Shown: positions 50,477 to 58,311 of the stretch, piece after piece
How the letters are laid out: every line of letters starts with the position of its first letter
Position numbering within the stretch: the stretch's first letter is position 1
NCBI RefSeq assembly: GCF_014235765.1
Contig: NZ_JACMYH010000006.1
Span: 154,490-218,489, forward strand
DNA length: 64,000 nucleotides
Direction of reading: 5' to 3'
Source: Pseudomonas baltica
GTDB taxonomy: Bacteria > Pseudomonadota > Gammaproteobacteria > Pseudomonadales > Pseudomonadaceae
Notes under the pieces: model-generated
What the model saw: only the letters and a program-made list of their open reading frames with translations
The model's database searches: none
What the model was told of the DNA's origin: nothing
Position numbers and translations under genes: made by a program

Positions 50477-52786
50477 CTAGAAGTGGAAGTTGGTGCTCAA
50501 CAGCGCCGTGCGTCCCGCCGCCTGGTTGGCGAAGTGGGTGCTGAAAGCTTTGTCGTAGTAGGTCTTGTCGGCCAGGTTCTGCACGTTCAGCTGCACGTCG
50601 AAATGCTTGCTGATCTTGTAGCTGGCCATGGCATCCAGGCGCACGTAGCTGTCGACCATGGTGGTGTTGGCGACATTGCCGAACACGTCGTCGACATAGA
50701 AGGCGCCGCCGCCGATGGTCAGTTTGGGCGTCAGGTTATAGGTGGTCCACAGGCTGGCGCTGTTGTTCGGCGTGTTGGGCATCTGGTTGCCGTCGTTGGC
50801 CGCGCCCAGCGGGCCGTTGTCGACCACGCGCGCCTGCAGGTAGCTGTAGCCGGCGAACACCTGCCATTGCTCGGTAAGCTTGCCGGACGCCGACAGCTCC
50901 AGGCCATCGACTCGGGTCTTGCCGGCATTCTCGTAGGCAAAGGTGCTGGTCTGCACGCGGGTGTTTTCTTTCTCGGTGCGGAACAGTGCGGCGGTCAGCG
51001 ACAGACGCTGGTCGAGCAGGTCCCACTTGGTGCCGACTTCGTAGTTGGTGGTTTCTTCGGGCTCCAGGTCACTGCTCAGCAGGTTGCCTGCGCGATCCGG
51101 TGCTCCGCCCAGCGGGTTGCCTTCCATGCCTTCGCCCACCAGCGAACCGGGTGGGGTGGCCGAGGTGGCGTAGGAAACATACACGCTGCCGTTCTCGGCA
51201 GGCTTCCACACCAGCCCCAGTTGGCCGGTAACGAACTCGCTGGTGTCCTTGCCCTTGGCCGTGGTGGCACCGGCGGCGGTGAAGGTGCGGTAGTCGGTTT
51301 CGAAGTGGTCGTAGCGCAGGCCGGCGTTCACCTGCCACTGCGGGCTCAGCTCCAACGTGTCGAACACGTAGATCGCCCGCGTCTTGCTGGATGTGTCGGT
51401 GCCGGCGTAGTTGCGCGCAATGGCGCCGCTCCACGGGTCGTCCGGATTGGGGTTGGCCAGCGACGTGCAGTTGTAGCCGCTGGAAACGATGCTGCCCGGT
51501 GTGCAGTTGGTGCTGGCGCCGGCGGTGCGCGGCGTGGTGTCGGTGTTGACGGTGTAGGAACTGCGGTCACTGTCTTCGCGGCTGAATTCGATGCCGGTGG
51601 AGAAGCTGTTCTTCAACCCGCCGACGTAGAAGTCACCGAACAGATCGGTCTGGTTGGTGGTGGTCGCGGTGTTGCCGACGCGGCTGTTGGCGCGGCGCCA
51701 GACACTGCCGTTGTTGACGTTGCGCTGGCTGTCGTCGGGTTGGGTGAGGATGTAGTCCTGCATGGTGTTGCCATGGCGCAGGGTGTTCTTCACGGTCAAC
51801 GCGTCGGTCAGGTCGTGCTCGATGGCGAAGGTGGCGATGTCGCTGCGGGTCTTGCGGAAGTCACGGTCGCTCAGGCCATAGAAGTTGCTGCGGCTGCCAC
51901 CGTCCTCAGGCTTGTCCGGATTGGCCGAGGTGCGGCCCGCGTTGCCCGCCGCCGGAATGCTGTAGGGAATGCCCGAGTCGGGCAGGTCGTCGCTTTCCAG
52001 GTGGTAATAGTCGAGGAAGACCCGCGTCTCGGTGCCCAGGCCGAAGGCCAGCGACGGCGCAATGCCCCAACGGTCGTAGTCGACCTGGTCGCGGCCGGCC
52101 ACGTTGCTTTGGTGGCTCATCAGGTTGAGTCGCCCGGCGGCGCTGTCGGTGAATTGGTAGTTGCCATCCAGGGTATAGCGCTGGGTCTGGTCCGAGCCCC
52201 AGGTGAAACCGCCATCCAGTGAGTCGCCCAGGTGCGCTTTCTTGCTCACCAGGTTGATGGTGCCGCCCGCAGCGCCTCGGCCGCCGATGGCCGAGTTGGG
52301 GCCCTTGCTGACTTCTATGGATTCCACGGCGAAGATTTCCCGGCTTTGCGCGCCGGCATCGCGTACGCCGTCCAGGTAAGTATCGCCCTGTGCATCGAAA
52401 CCGCGGATGAAGGGTCGGTCGCCCTGCGGGTTACCGCCTTCGCCGGCACCGAAGGTGATGCCCGGTACCGTGCGCAACGCGTCCTGCAGGTTGAGTGCGC
52501 CGGTGTCCTTGATCACCTGTTGCGGCACCACCGTCACCGAGCGCGGGGTATCGACCAGCGGCGCGGTGTATTTGGCGGACGAGGCGCGCTCGACCTGGTA
52601 GGACGTCGGCTCCTGCGCGTCGCCGGTGATGCTGGTGGCACCGAGCGATACCGAGGCGCCCTTGGCCTCGCTGGCCGGCGCGGCCTGTGCCGTTGGCGCG
52701 GCGCAGGTAGCGCCCAGGGCCATGCCGATGGCAGAGGCCAGCAGCCGTGGCGATGAGACTGGAATGAAGTGGTGTTGGCGCGTCAT
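50477..52786 (-). CDS. piuA: TonB-dependent catecholate siderophore receptor (PiuA/Fiu type)
   Basis: 769 residues from ATG 52786; longer frames upstream run through an AT-rich promoter region. Signal peptide (ending PTAQAAPA), TonB-box region, plug domain (RSVTVVPQQVIKDTGALNLQDALRTVPGITFGAGEGG; YLDGVRDAG; SIEVSKGPNSAIGGRGAAGGTINLVSKKAH), 22-strand barrel and terminal Phe (TALLSTNFHF). PiuA receptors take up iron with catecholates and are a known entry route for siderophore-linked beta-lactams. Divergent from piuC with Fur-box-like DNA between. Confidence 0.93.
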   Translation of the reverse strand: MTRQHHFIPVSSPRLLASAIGMALGATCAAPTAQAAPASEAKGASVSLGATSITGDAQEPTSYQVERASSAKYTAPLVDTPRSVTVVPQQVIKDTGALNLQDALRTVPGITFGAGEGGNPQGDRPFIRGFDAQGDTYLDGVRDAGAQSREIFAVESIEVSKGPNSAIGGRGAAGGTINLVSKKAHLGDSLDGGFTWGSDQTQRYTLDGNYQFTDSAAGRLNLMSHQSNVAGRDQVDYDRWGIAPSLAFGLGTETRVFLDYYHLESDDLPDSGIPYSIPAAGNAGRTSANPDKPEDGGSRSNFYGLSDRDFRKTRSDIATFAIEHDLTDALTVKNTLRHGNTMQDYILTQPDDSQRNVNNGSVWRRANSRVGNTATTTNQTDLFGDFYVGGLKNSFSTGIEFSREDSDRSSYTVNTDTTPRTAGASTNCTPGSIVSSGYNCTSLANPNPDDPWSGAIARNYAGTDTSSKTRAIYVFDTLELSPQWQVNAGLRYDHFETDYRTFTAAGATTAKGKDTSEFVTGQLGLVWKPAENGSVYVSYATSATPPGSLVGEGMEGNPLGGAPDRAGNLLSSDLEPEETTNYEVGTKWDLLDQRLSLTAALFRTEKENTRVQTSTFAYENAGKTRVDGLELSASGKLTEQWQVFAGYSYLQARVVDNGPLGAANDGNQMPNTPNNSASLWTTYNLTPKLTIGGGAFYVDDVFGNVANTTMVDSYVRLDAMASYKISKHFDVQLNVQNLADKTYYDKAFSTHFANQAAGRTALLSTNFHF

Positions 52787-52945
52787 GGTGGAAACCTTCC
52801 CCAAGGTTATGAGGCCGCGGAGCATAATGTAACTGCATATATGTATCAATTGCGAAATATTGCTATTCGAGATCGTTTTACATTCTTTACAATTTCGTCG
52901 GCTGTTTGTCTGCATTCCTGGACATGCACGCTTGTGTTTCGGCAA

Positions 52946-52960
52946 TGGGAATCAATACCA
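52946..52960. promoter_or_regulatory. Fur-box-like inverted repeat in the piuA-piuC gap
   Basis: TGGGAATCAATACCA, matching 11 of 15 positions of TGATAATCATTATCA, set inside a longer perfect inverted repeat (GCAATGG at 52942-52948 and CCATTGC at 52958-52964). It lies about 30 bases before piuC and 160 before piuA. Confidence 0.68.
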
Positions 52961-52990
52961 TTGCTGCCCCTTGGCTTGCGGTGACTTTCC

Positions 52991-53671
52991 ATGCTCCTAC
53001 ACATTCCCGGATTGTTCGCGCGCGACGAAGTGCTGCGCATTCGCCAGGCCCTGGAACAGGCCGATTGGGCGGATGGGCGGATGACGGCAGGCCATCAGTC
53101 GGCCAAGGCCAAGCACAACCTGCAATTGCCCGAAGGCCACCCGCTGGCGATGGAGATCGGCGCGGCGCTGCTCGAACGTCTGTGGGCCAACCCGTTGTTC
53201 ATGTCGGCGGCATTGCCGAACAAGGTGTTTCCACCGCTGATCAACTGCTACACCGCAGGCGGAAGTTTCGATTTTCACATCGACAATGCCGTACGCCAGG
53301 CCAAAGGCAGCCTCGAACGGGTACGCACCGACCTGTCCTCGACGTTGTTTTTCAGCGATCCGCAGGACTACGACGGCGGCGAACTGGTGATCCAGGACAC
53401 CTTCGGCACCCGCGAAGTCAAGCTGCCGGCCGGCGACCTGCTGCTGTACCCGGCCACCAGCCTGCACAAGGTGCGTGCGGTCAGCCGCGGCGCGCGTTTC
53501 GCGTCGTTCTTCTGGACGCAGAGCCTGGTTCGCGAAGACAGTCAGCGGGCGCTGCTGTTCGAGATGGACGGGGCGATCCAGCAGTTGAGCCGCGACGTCC
53601 CCGAGCACCCCTCGCTGATTCAACTCACCGGCACCTACCACAACCTGCTGCGGCGCTGGGTGGATGTATGA
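52991..53671 (+). CDS. piuC: Fe(II)-dependent PKHD-type dioxygenase PiuC
   Basis: 226 residues. The 2-oxoglutarate/Fe(II) fold has its iron ligands His96 and Asp98 (FDFHIDN) and His159 (ATSLHKV), with the 2OG-binding Arg in RGARFASFFW. Opening MLLHIPGLFARDEVLRIRQAL is typical of PiuC/YbiX. These proteins sit beside catecholate receptors and are iron-regulated, but their substrate is not known. It is divergent from piuA; the next gene overlaps it by 4 bases. Confidence 0.93.
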   Translation: MLLHIPGLFARDEVLRIRQALEQADWADGRMTAGHQSAKAKHNLQLPEGHPLAMEIGAALLERLWANPLFMSAALPNKVFPPLINCYTAGGSFDFHIDNAVRQAKGSLERVRTDLSSTLFFSDPQDYDGGELVIQDTFGTREVKLPAGDLLLYPATSLHKVRAVSRGARFASFFWTQSLVREDSQRALLFEMDGAIQQLSRDVPEHPSLIQLTGTYHNLLRRWVDV

Positions 53672-54426
53672 GCGGCGACTTCAGCCTGCGCCGTCGGGAG
53701 GTGCTGGACAACGAGCAACTGAAGGCGATGCTCGCCGCCGAACCGCGCAAGGCCGCCCAGGCGCTGGTGATCGCTGCGGGGCAGGGCGTGGTCGATGCAC
53801 AGGCATTGCTCGGGCAGATCCTGCTCGATGGCCGCGGTATCGAACGCGATGCGGCGCTTGCACTGAAATGGTTTGCCATCGCGGCCAGCCGGGGCCATGC
53901 CATGGCGCATAACATGCTCGGTCGCTGCCACGAACACGGATGGGGCTGCGAGGCCAGTGCCGAACGTGCTGCCGGCCATTACCTGCACGCTGCACGGGCC
54001 GGGCTCGATTGGGGCCTGTACAACCTGGCCAATCTGTTGGGTACCGGGCGCGGCGTGGCACTCGACCACCCGCGAGCGTTCGCCTGCTATCTGCAGGCGG
54101 CCACCATGGGCCACGCCAAATCCATGAATCTGGTAGGGCGTTACCTGGAACAGGGGCTGGTGGCGGGCGCCGATCTACCCAGGCCACAGGTCTGGTACAT
54201 GCGTTCAGCGCAGGCGGGAGACTTCCGCGGGCAATTCAGCCATGCCGCGATGCTGGCAGAGGAGGGCGACGTCGATACCGCACTGATCTGGCTGCAGCGG
54301 GCTCTCGAAGGGGGGAACGCAAACTTTCTGCGCAGCAGCTTGAAGGTGCTGGAGCAGGCCAGACAGCCGGCCATCAGGGCGATGGCCGGCCTCTACGCGC
54401 AGCGCTTGCAGGCGCTGGAGCAGTAG
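53668..54426 (+). CDS. Sel1-repeat (TPR-like) protein
   Basis: 252 residues from ATG 53668, overlapping piuC as ATGA. Five or so Sel1 repeats are visible (DAQALLGQILLDGRGIERDAALALKWFAIAASRGHAMAHNMLGRCHEHGWGCEASAERAAGHYLHAARAG, LYNLANLLGTGRGVALDHPRAFACYLQAATMGHAKSMNLVGRYLEQG). No signal peptide. It occupies the place of PA4516 after piuC in P. aeruginosa. The role in iron uptake is inferred from the operon only. Confidence 0.9.
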   Translation: MSGDFSLRRREVLDNEQLKAMLAAEPRKAAQALVIAAGQGVVDAQALLGQILLDGRGIERDAALALKWFAIAASRGHAMAHNMLGRCHEHGWGCEASAERAAGHYLHAARAGLDWGLYNLANLLGTGRGVALDHPRAFACYLQAATMGHAKSMNLVGRYLEQGLVAGADLPRPQVWYMRSAQAGDFRGQFSHAAMLAEEGDVDTALIWLQRALEGGNANFLRSSLKVLEQARQPAIRAMAGLYAQRLQALEQ

Positions 54427-54431
54427 AGTCA

Positions 54432-54453
54432 CGGGCAGCCTCAAAGCTGCCCG
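54432..54453. terminator. Hairpin between convergent sel1 gene and speC
   Basis: CGGGCAGC, loop CTCAAA, GCTGCCCG. No T run on either side, so it may stop both convergent transcripts only in part. Confidence 0.5.
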
Positions 54454-54469
54454 CAAGTCTCAGGTGCAT

Positions 54470-55633
54470 TCAGACGTAGAACGATTTCAAAGGCGGGAAG
54501 CCGTTGAATTCCACCGCGCTGTAGCTGGTGGTGTAGGCACCGGTGGACAGCCAGTACAGGCGGTCGCCGATGGCCAGGTTCAACGGCAGGCCATATTTGT
54601 AGTGCTCGTACATGATGTCGGCGCTGTCGCAGGTCGGCCCGGCGATCACCACTTCTTCCATCTCGCCTTTCTTCTCGGTCCAGATCGGGAACTTGATGGA
54701 CTCGTCCATGGTTTCGATCAGCCCGCTGAACTTGCCCACGTCGGTGTACACCCAGCGCTCTACTGCGGTACGCGACTTGCGCGCCACCAGCACCACTTCA
54801 CTGACCAGAATGCCGGCGTTGGCGATCAGCGAACGGCCCGGCTCGAGGATGATTTCCGGCAGCTCGTCACCGAAGTCTTCCTTGAGGAAACGGATGATTT
54901 CCTCGGCATAGGTTTCCAGGCTGTTGGTGCGGGTGATGTAGTTGGCCGGGAAGCCACCGCCCATGTTGATCAGCTTGAGAACGATGCCGTCTTCTTCCTT
55001 GAGGCGTTCGAAGATCACCTTGACCTTGGCGATCGCCGCGTCCCAGACGCTGATGTCACGCTGCTGCGAGCCGACGTGGAAGGAGATGCCGTACGGCACC
55101 AGGCCCAGGTCGCGAGCCAGGATCAACAGGTCCATGGCCATGTCGGTCTGGCAGCCGAACTTGCGCGACAGCGGCCAGTCGGCCGTGGTCGAGCCTTCGG
55201 TAAGGATCCGTACGTAGACCTTCGAGCCCGGCGCGGCCTTGGCGATGTTGCGCAGGTCGGCTTCGGAGTCGGTGGCGTACAGGCGCACGCCCTTGTCGTA
55301 GAAGTAGCGGATGTCCTTGGACTTCTTGATGGTGTTGCCGTAGCTGATGCGCTCCGGCCCCACGCCCTGGTTCATGACCTTGTCCAGCTCGTAGATCGAG
55401 GCAATGTCGAAGCTCGAGCCTTTGTCGCGCAGCAGGTCGATGATTTCCACGGCCGGGTTGGCCTTGACCGCGTAATACACCTTGGCAAATTCGAAACCGG
55501 CGCGCAGGTCATCGTAGGCCTTGCTGATCATGGCGGTATCGATAACTACGAATGGGGTTTCTTGCTTGTCGGCGAACGCCTTCATTTTGTTGAAGGTATC
55601 GGGTGCGAAGTAGTCTTCGACGTTGATCGACAT
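54470..55633 (-). CDS. speC: Ornithine/lysine-type decarboxylase (alanine racemase fold)
   Basis: 387 residues from ATG 55633 with CAGGAG about 8 bases upstream. Group IV PLP decarboxylase: Lys57 for PLP (YYAVKANP), SFHVGSQ, GGGFPANY, ILEPGRSLIANAG, and the catalytic Cys in PTCDSADIMYE. It makes putrescine from ornithine. The length and motifs match the eukaryote-like ornithine decarboxylase of Pseudomonas rather than the long E. coli SpeC. The 358 bases upstream hold a strong hairpin with a T run on the gene's strand (see terminator at 55742). Confidence 0.94.
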   Translation of the reverse strand: MSINVEDYFAPDTFNKMKAFADKQETPFVVIDTAMISKAYDDLRAGFEFAKVYYAVKANPAVEIIDLLRDKGSSFDIASIYELDKVMNQGVGPERISYGNTIKKSKDIRYFYDKGVRLYATDSEADLRNIAKAAPGSKVYVRILTEGSTTADWPLSRKFGCQTDMAMDLLILARDLGLVPYGISFHVGSQQRDISVWDAAIAKVKVIFERLKEEDGIVLKLINMGGGFPANYITRTNSLETYAEEIIRFLKEDFGDELPEIILEPGRSLIANAGILVSEVVLVARKSRTAVERWVYTDVGKFSGLIETMDESIKFPIWTEKKGEMEEVVIAGPTCDSADIMYEHYKYGLPLNLAIGDRLYWLSTGAYTTSYSAVEFNGFPPLKSFYV

Positions 55634-55741
55634 GCTAGGGACTCCTGGTGGCAAACGTCGTGAATATAAATGGGCTCAAATGACCGTCCTCCGTATCCCC
55701 ACTTTGGTTCGCCTACTTCCCAAGGCATGTCGGGCGAAAGC

Positions 55742-55774
55742 AAAAAGGCCACGGAAAGCTGCTTTCCGGTGGCC
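55742..55774 (-). terminator. Rho-independent terminator or attenuator before speC
   Basis: On the minus strand: GGCCACCGGAAA, loop GCAGC, TTTCCGTGGCC with one bulge, then TTTTT. It lies 109 bases before the speC ATG and 218 bases past the oxaloacetate decarboxylase stop, both on this strand, so it can either end the upstream transcript or control read-through into speC. Confidence 0.8.
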
Positions 55775-55991
55775 TGTTGTCTCGTCGTCAGTACTTGAGC
55801 CGGATGGATCGTTTCCAGCATGGACGGTCGGCGCGAACTTTAGGGCGTGGAAGGCTTGAGAGCAACTAAAAATGTCGCGTTTTCGTACGTTGCTCGATTG
55901 CTGGCACTGCAACCGCTGCACACTGCTGCAGCGGTTCCCTTTTAACCGACCCACATGACCGCATGATGTTCCCGAGGGGCTGGCCCGTCAG
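55775..55991. other. Rest of the gap between speC and the decarboxylase gene
   Basis: Holds a second hairpin, AACCGCTGCA/TGCAGCGGTT at about 55911-55936, with a short T run on the plus strand only. A weak minus-strand promoter (TTGCTC, 17 bases, TAAAGT) can be read near 55830-55860. No gene supported. Confidence 0.5.
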
Positions 55992-56861
55992 TCACTCCTT
56001 CACGTTCATGAATTCCTTGGCCCAGCTCACGTAGCTCTCCGGATGGGTGTAGGTGTGGGTCAGTTCGGTGGCGCTCAGGTCGGTGCTCTTGCTGAACTGC
56101 TGGCGCTGTTCGCGCAGCGAGTCGTAGGTTGCCTTGATCGCTGCAAAATAGGCACCGTGGCCGTCCACCACCACGCGCACACCCAGCGCCGCCAGGCGTG
56201 CGTCGTCGTGCAGCGCAGGGTTGCCGTAGGTCACCAGCATCAGCGGCACACTGAGGTTTTCGGCAATCTGTTCCAGGTGCTCGAAGTCCTTCACGCCGAC
56301 CATGCAGATGCCATCGGCACCAGCGGCCTGGTAGGCCTGGGTGCGGCTGATCACTTCCTGGGTCGAAAGCACCCCGGCGTGGGTCCGGGCGACGATGGTC
56401 AGCTCGGGATCGACCCGCGCTTCGAGCGCTGCGCGAATCTTGCCGACCCCTTCGGCCACCGAGATGAGGTCGGTTGAGCGGCGACCGAACTGCGCCGGCA
56501 GCAAGGTATCCTCGATGGTCAGGGCACCGATGCCGGCGCGTTCCAGTTCGACCACGGTACGCATCACGTTCAGTGCGTTGCCATAGCCGTGGTCGGCGTC
56601 GGCAATCACCGGCAACTGCGCCACACGACCGATGCGTGTGGCCTGCTCGGCGAACTCGGACAGGGTGATCAGGGCGAAGTCGGGGGCCGCCAGCACCTGC
56701 AGCGACGCCACCGAACCGCCGAGAATACCGACCTCGAAGCCCAGGTCGGCGGCAATGCGGGCAGACATCGGATCGAACACCGAAGCGGTGTGATAACACT
56801 GTTTTGAAGCAAGCAGCTCACGGAACTGGCGACGCAGGGCCGTGTGGGAAACTTTGGGCAT
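55992..56861 (-). CDS. Oxaloacetate decarboxylase (PEP mutase/isocitrate lyase superfamily)
   Basis: 289 residues, the family of PA4872. Barrel motifs: SVFDPMSARIAADLGFEVGILGGSVAS, IADADHGYGN with metal-binding Asp88, and IEDTLLPAQFG. His235 (VVDGHGAYF) stands at the place where PA4872 has the His linked to its decarboxylase activity, and the isocitrate-lyase Cys motif is missing. It would split oxaloacetate to pyruvate and CO2 with Mg2+. Alone on its strand, with the MFS gene divergent. Confidence 0.9.
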   Translation of the reverse strand: MPKVSHTALRRQFRELLASKQCYHTASVFDPMSARIAADLGFEVGILGGSVASLQVLAAPDFALITLSEFAEQATRIGRVAQLPVIADADHGYGNALNVMRTVVELERAGIGALTIEDTLLPAQFGRRSTDLISVAEGVGKIRAALEARVDPELTIVARTHAGVLSTQEVISRTQAYQAAGADGICMVGVKDFEHLEQIAENLSVPLMLVTYGNPALHDDARLAALGVRVVVDGHGAYFAAIKATYDSLREQRQQFSKSTDLSATELTHTYTHPESYVSWAKEFMNVKE

Positions 56862-57089
56862 GATCGCTCCTGATTCTGGCGAAACCCCAATGCCTCATGC
56901 GGAGGGTTTCTGGAACTTTATCGATTCTTCATGGGTTTTTAGTGACTGGCGCCAGTTTATCACCGCACGGGTGAAGTTGTATTCGTTGGCGCCATTGCGC
57001 CGTGCCTGATTCGCCTGCGTCGGCAACTGGCGACGGCGCACGCAAAATGGCAGAGTGTCCGGCCATGCCTGCCTGCCAACGGAATCCCC

Positions 57090-58304
57090 ATGGCCACTCC
57101 AACGACAATCGCCAACCCCGCGCCAGGCGCTGCACAGACCAGTCCGCTGGTGATGCGCATCCTGGGTGCCTGCGCCCTCGCGCACCTGGTCAACGACCTG
57201 ATCCAGGCGGTGCTGCCGTCGATCTATCCCATGCTCAAGGCCAGCTACGGGCTGACCTTCACCCAGGTGGGCCTGATCACCCTGACCTTCCAGGTCACCG
57301 CATCATTGCTGCAACCCTGGATCGGCTTCTATACCGATCGCCATCCCAAGCCGCTGCTGTTGCCCGCCGGCATGGTCTGCACATTGATCGGCATCATGCT
57401 GCTGTCCATGGTCGGCAGCTTCCCGATGATCCTGCTGGCGTCGGCGCTGATCGGCATCGGCTCCTCGACCTTCCACCCGGAAACTTCGCGGGTGGCGCGA
57501 CTGGCCTCCGGTGGACGCTTCGGCCTGGCGCAATCCACCTTCCAGGTGGGGGGCAATACCGGGTCGGCGTTCGGTCCACTGCTGGCGGCGGCCATCGTCA
57601 TTCCGTTCGGGCAGGGGCATGTGGCCTGGTTCGGCCTGATCGCGGTGTTCGCCGTGGCGCTGCTGTACGGCATCAGCCGCTGGTACCGTGGCCATCTCAA
57701 CCAGTTCAAGGCGCGCGCCGGCCAGAGCGCCAGCCACGGCCTGTCCAAGGGGCGAGTCAAGGCCGCGCTGGTGGTGCTGGCATTGCTGGTGTTCTCCAAG
57801 TATTTCTACATGGCCAGCTTCACCAGCTACTTCACCTTCTACCTGATCGAGAAGTTCGACCTGTCGGTGGCCAGTTCGCAGTTGCACCTGTTCCTGTTCC
57901 TCGGCGCGGTGGCGGCCGGGACCTTCTTCGGCGGGCCCATCGGCGACAAGATCGGCCGCAAGGCGGTGATCTGGTTCTCCATTCTGGGCTCGGCGCCGTT
58001 CACCCTGATGCTGCCCTACGTCGACCTGTTCTGGACGAGTGTGCTGAGCGTGGTCATCGGCTTCATTTTGGCGTCGGCATTCTCCGCCATCGTGGTGTAT
58101 GCGCAGGAACTGGTGCCAGGCAACGTGGGCATGATCGCCGGGGTGTTTTTCGGCCTGATGTTCGGTTTCGGTGGCATTGGCGCAGCGCTGCTCGGCCATC
58201 TGGCGGACATTCACGGCATCGAGTACGTGTACTGGCTGTGCTCGTTCCTGCCCTTGTTCGGCATCCTGACGATCCTGCTGCCGAGCACCAAGAAGGCGGT
58301 GTGA
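57090..58304 (+). CDS. MFS transporter, fosmidomycin-resistance (Fsr) type
   Basis: 404 residues, 12 membrane segments. The start ATG 57090 gives a short polar N-terminus before the first helix (ACALAHLVNDLIQAVLPSIYPMLKASYGLTFTQVGLITLTFQVTASLLQPWIGFYTDRHPKP), which is a close fit to Fsr proteins. The second half opens with KYFYMASFTSYFTFYLIEKF and has GGPIGDKIGRKAVIW. A drug or metabolite exporter; the real substrate is not known. Divergent from the decarboxylase gene, which may hint at a shared metabolite, but that is speculation. Confidence 0.92.
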   Translation: MATPTTIANPAPGAAQTSPLVMRILGACALAHLVNDLIQAVLPSIYPMLKASYGLTFTQVGLITLTFQVTASLLQPWIGFYTDRHPKPLLLPAGMVCTLIGIMLLSMVGSFPMILLASALIGIGSSTFHPETSRVARLASGGRFGLAQSTFQVGGNTGSAFGPLLAAAIVIPFGQGHVAWFGLIAVFAVALLYGISRWYRGHLNQFKARAGQSASHGLSKGRVKAALVVLALLVFSKYFYMASFTSYFTFYLIEKFDLSVASSQLHLFLFLGAVAAGTFFGGPIGDKIGRKAVIWFSILGSAPFTLMLPYVDLFWTSVLSVVIGFILASAFSAIVVYAQELVPGNVGMIAGVFFGLMFGFGGIGAALLGHLADIHGIEYVYWLCSFLPLFGILTILLPSTKKAV

Positions 58305-58311
58305 GGCAGCG

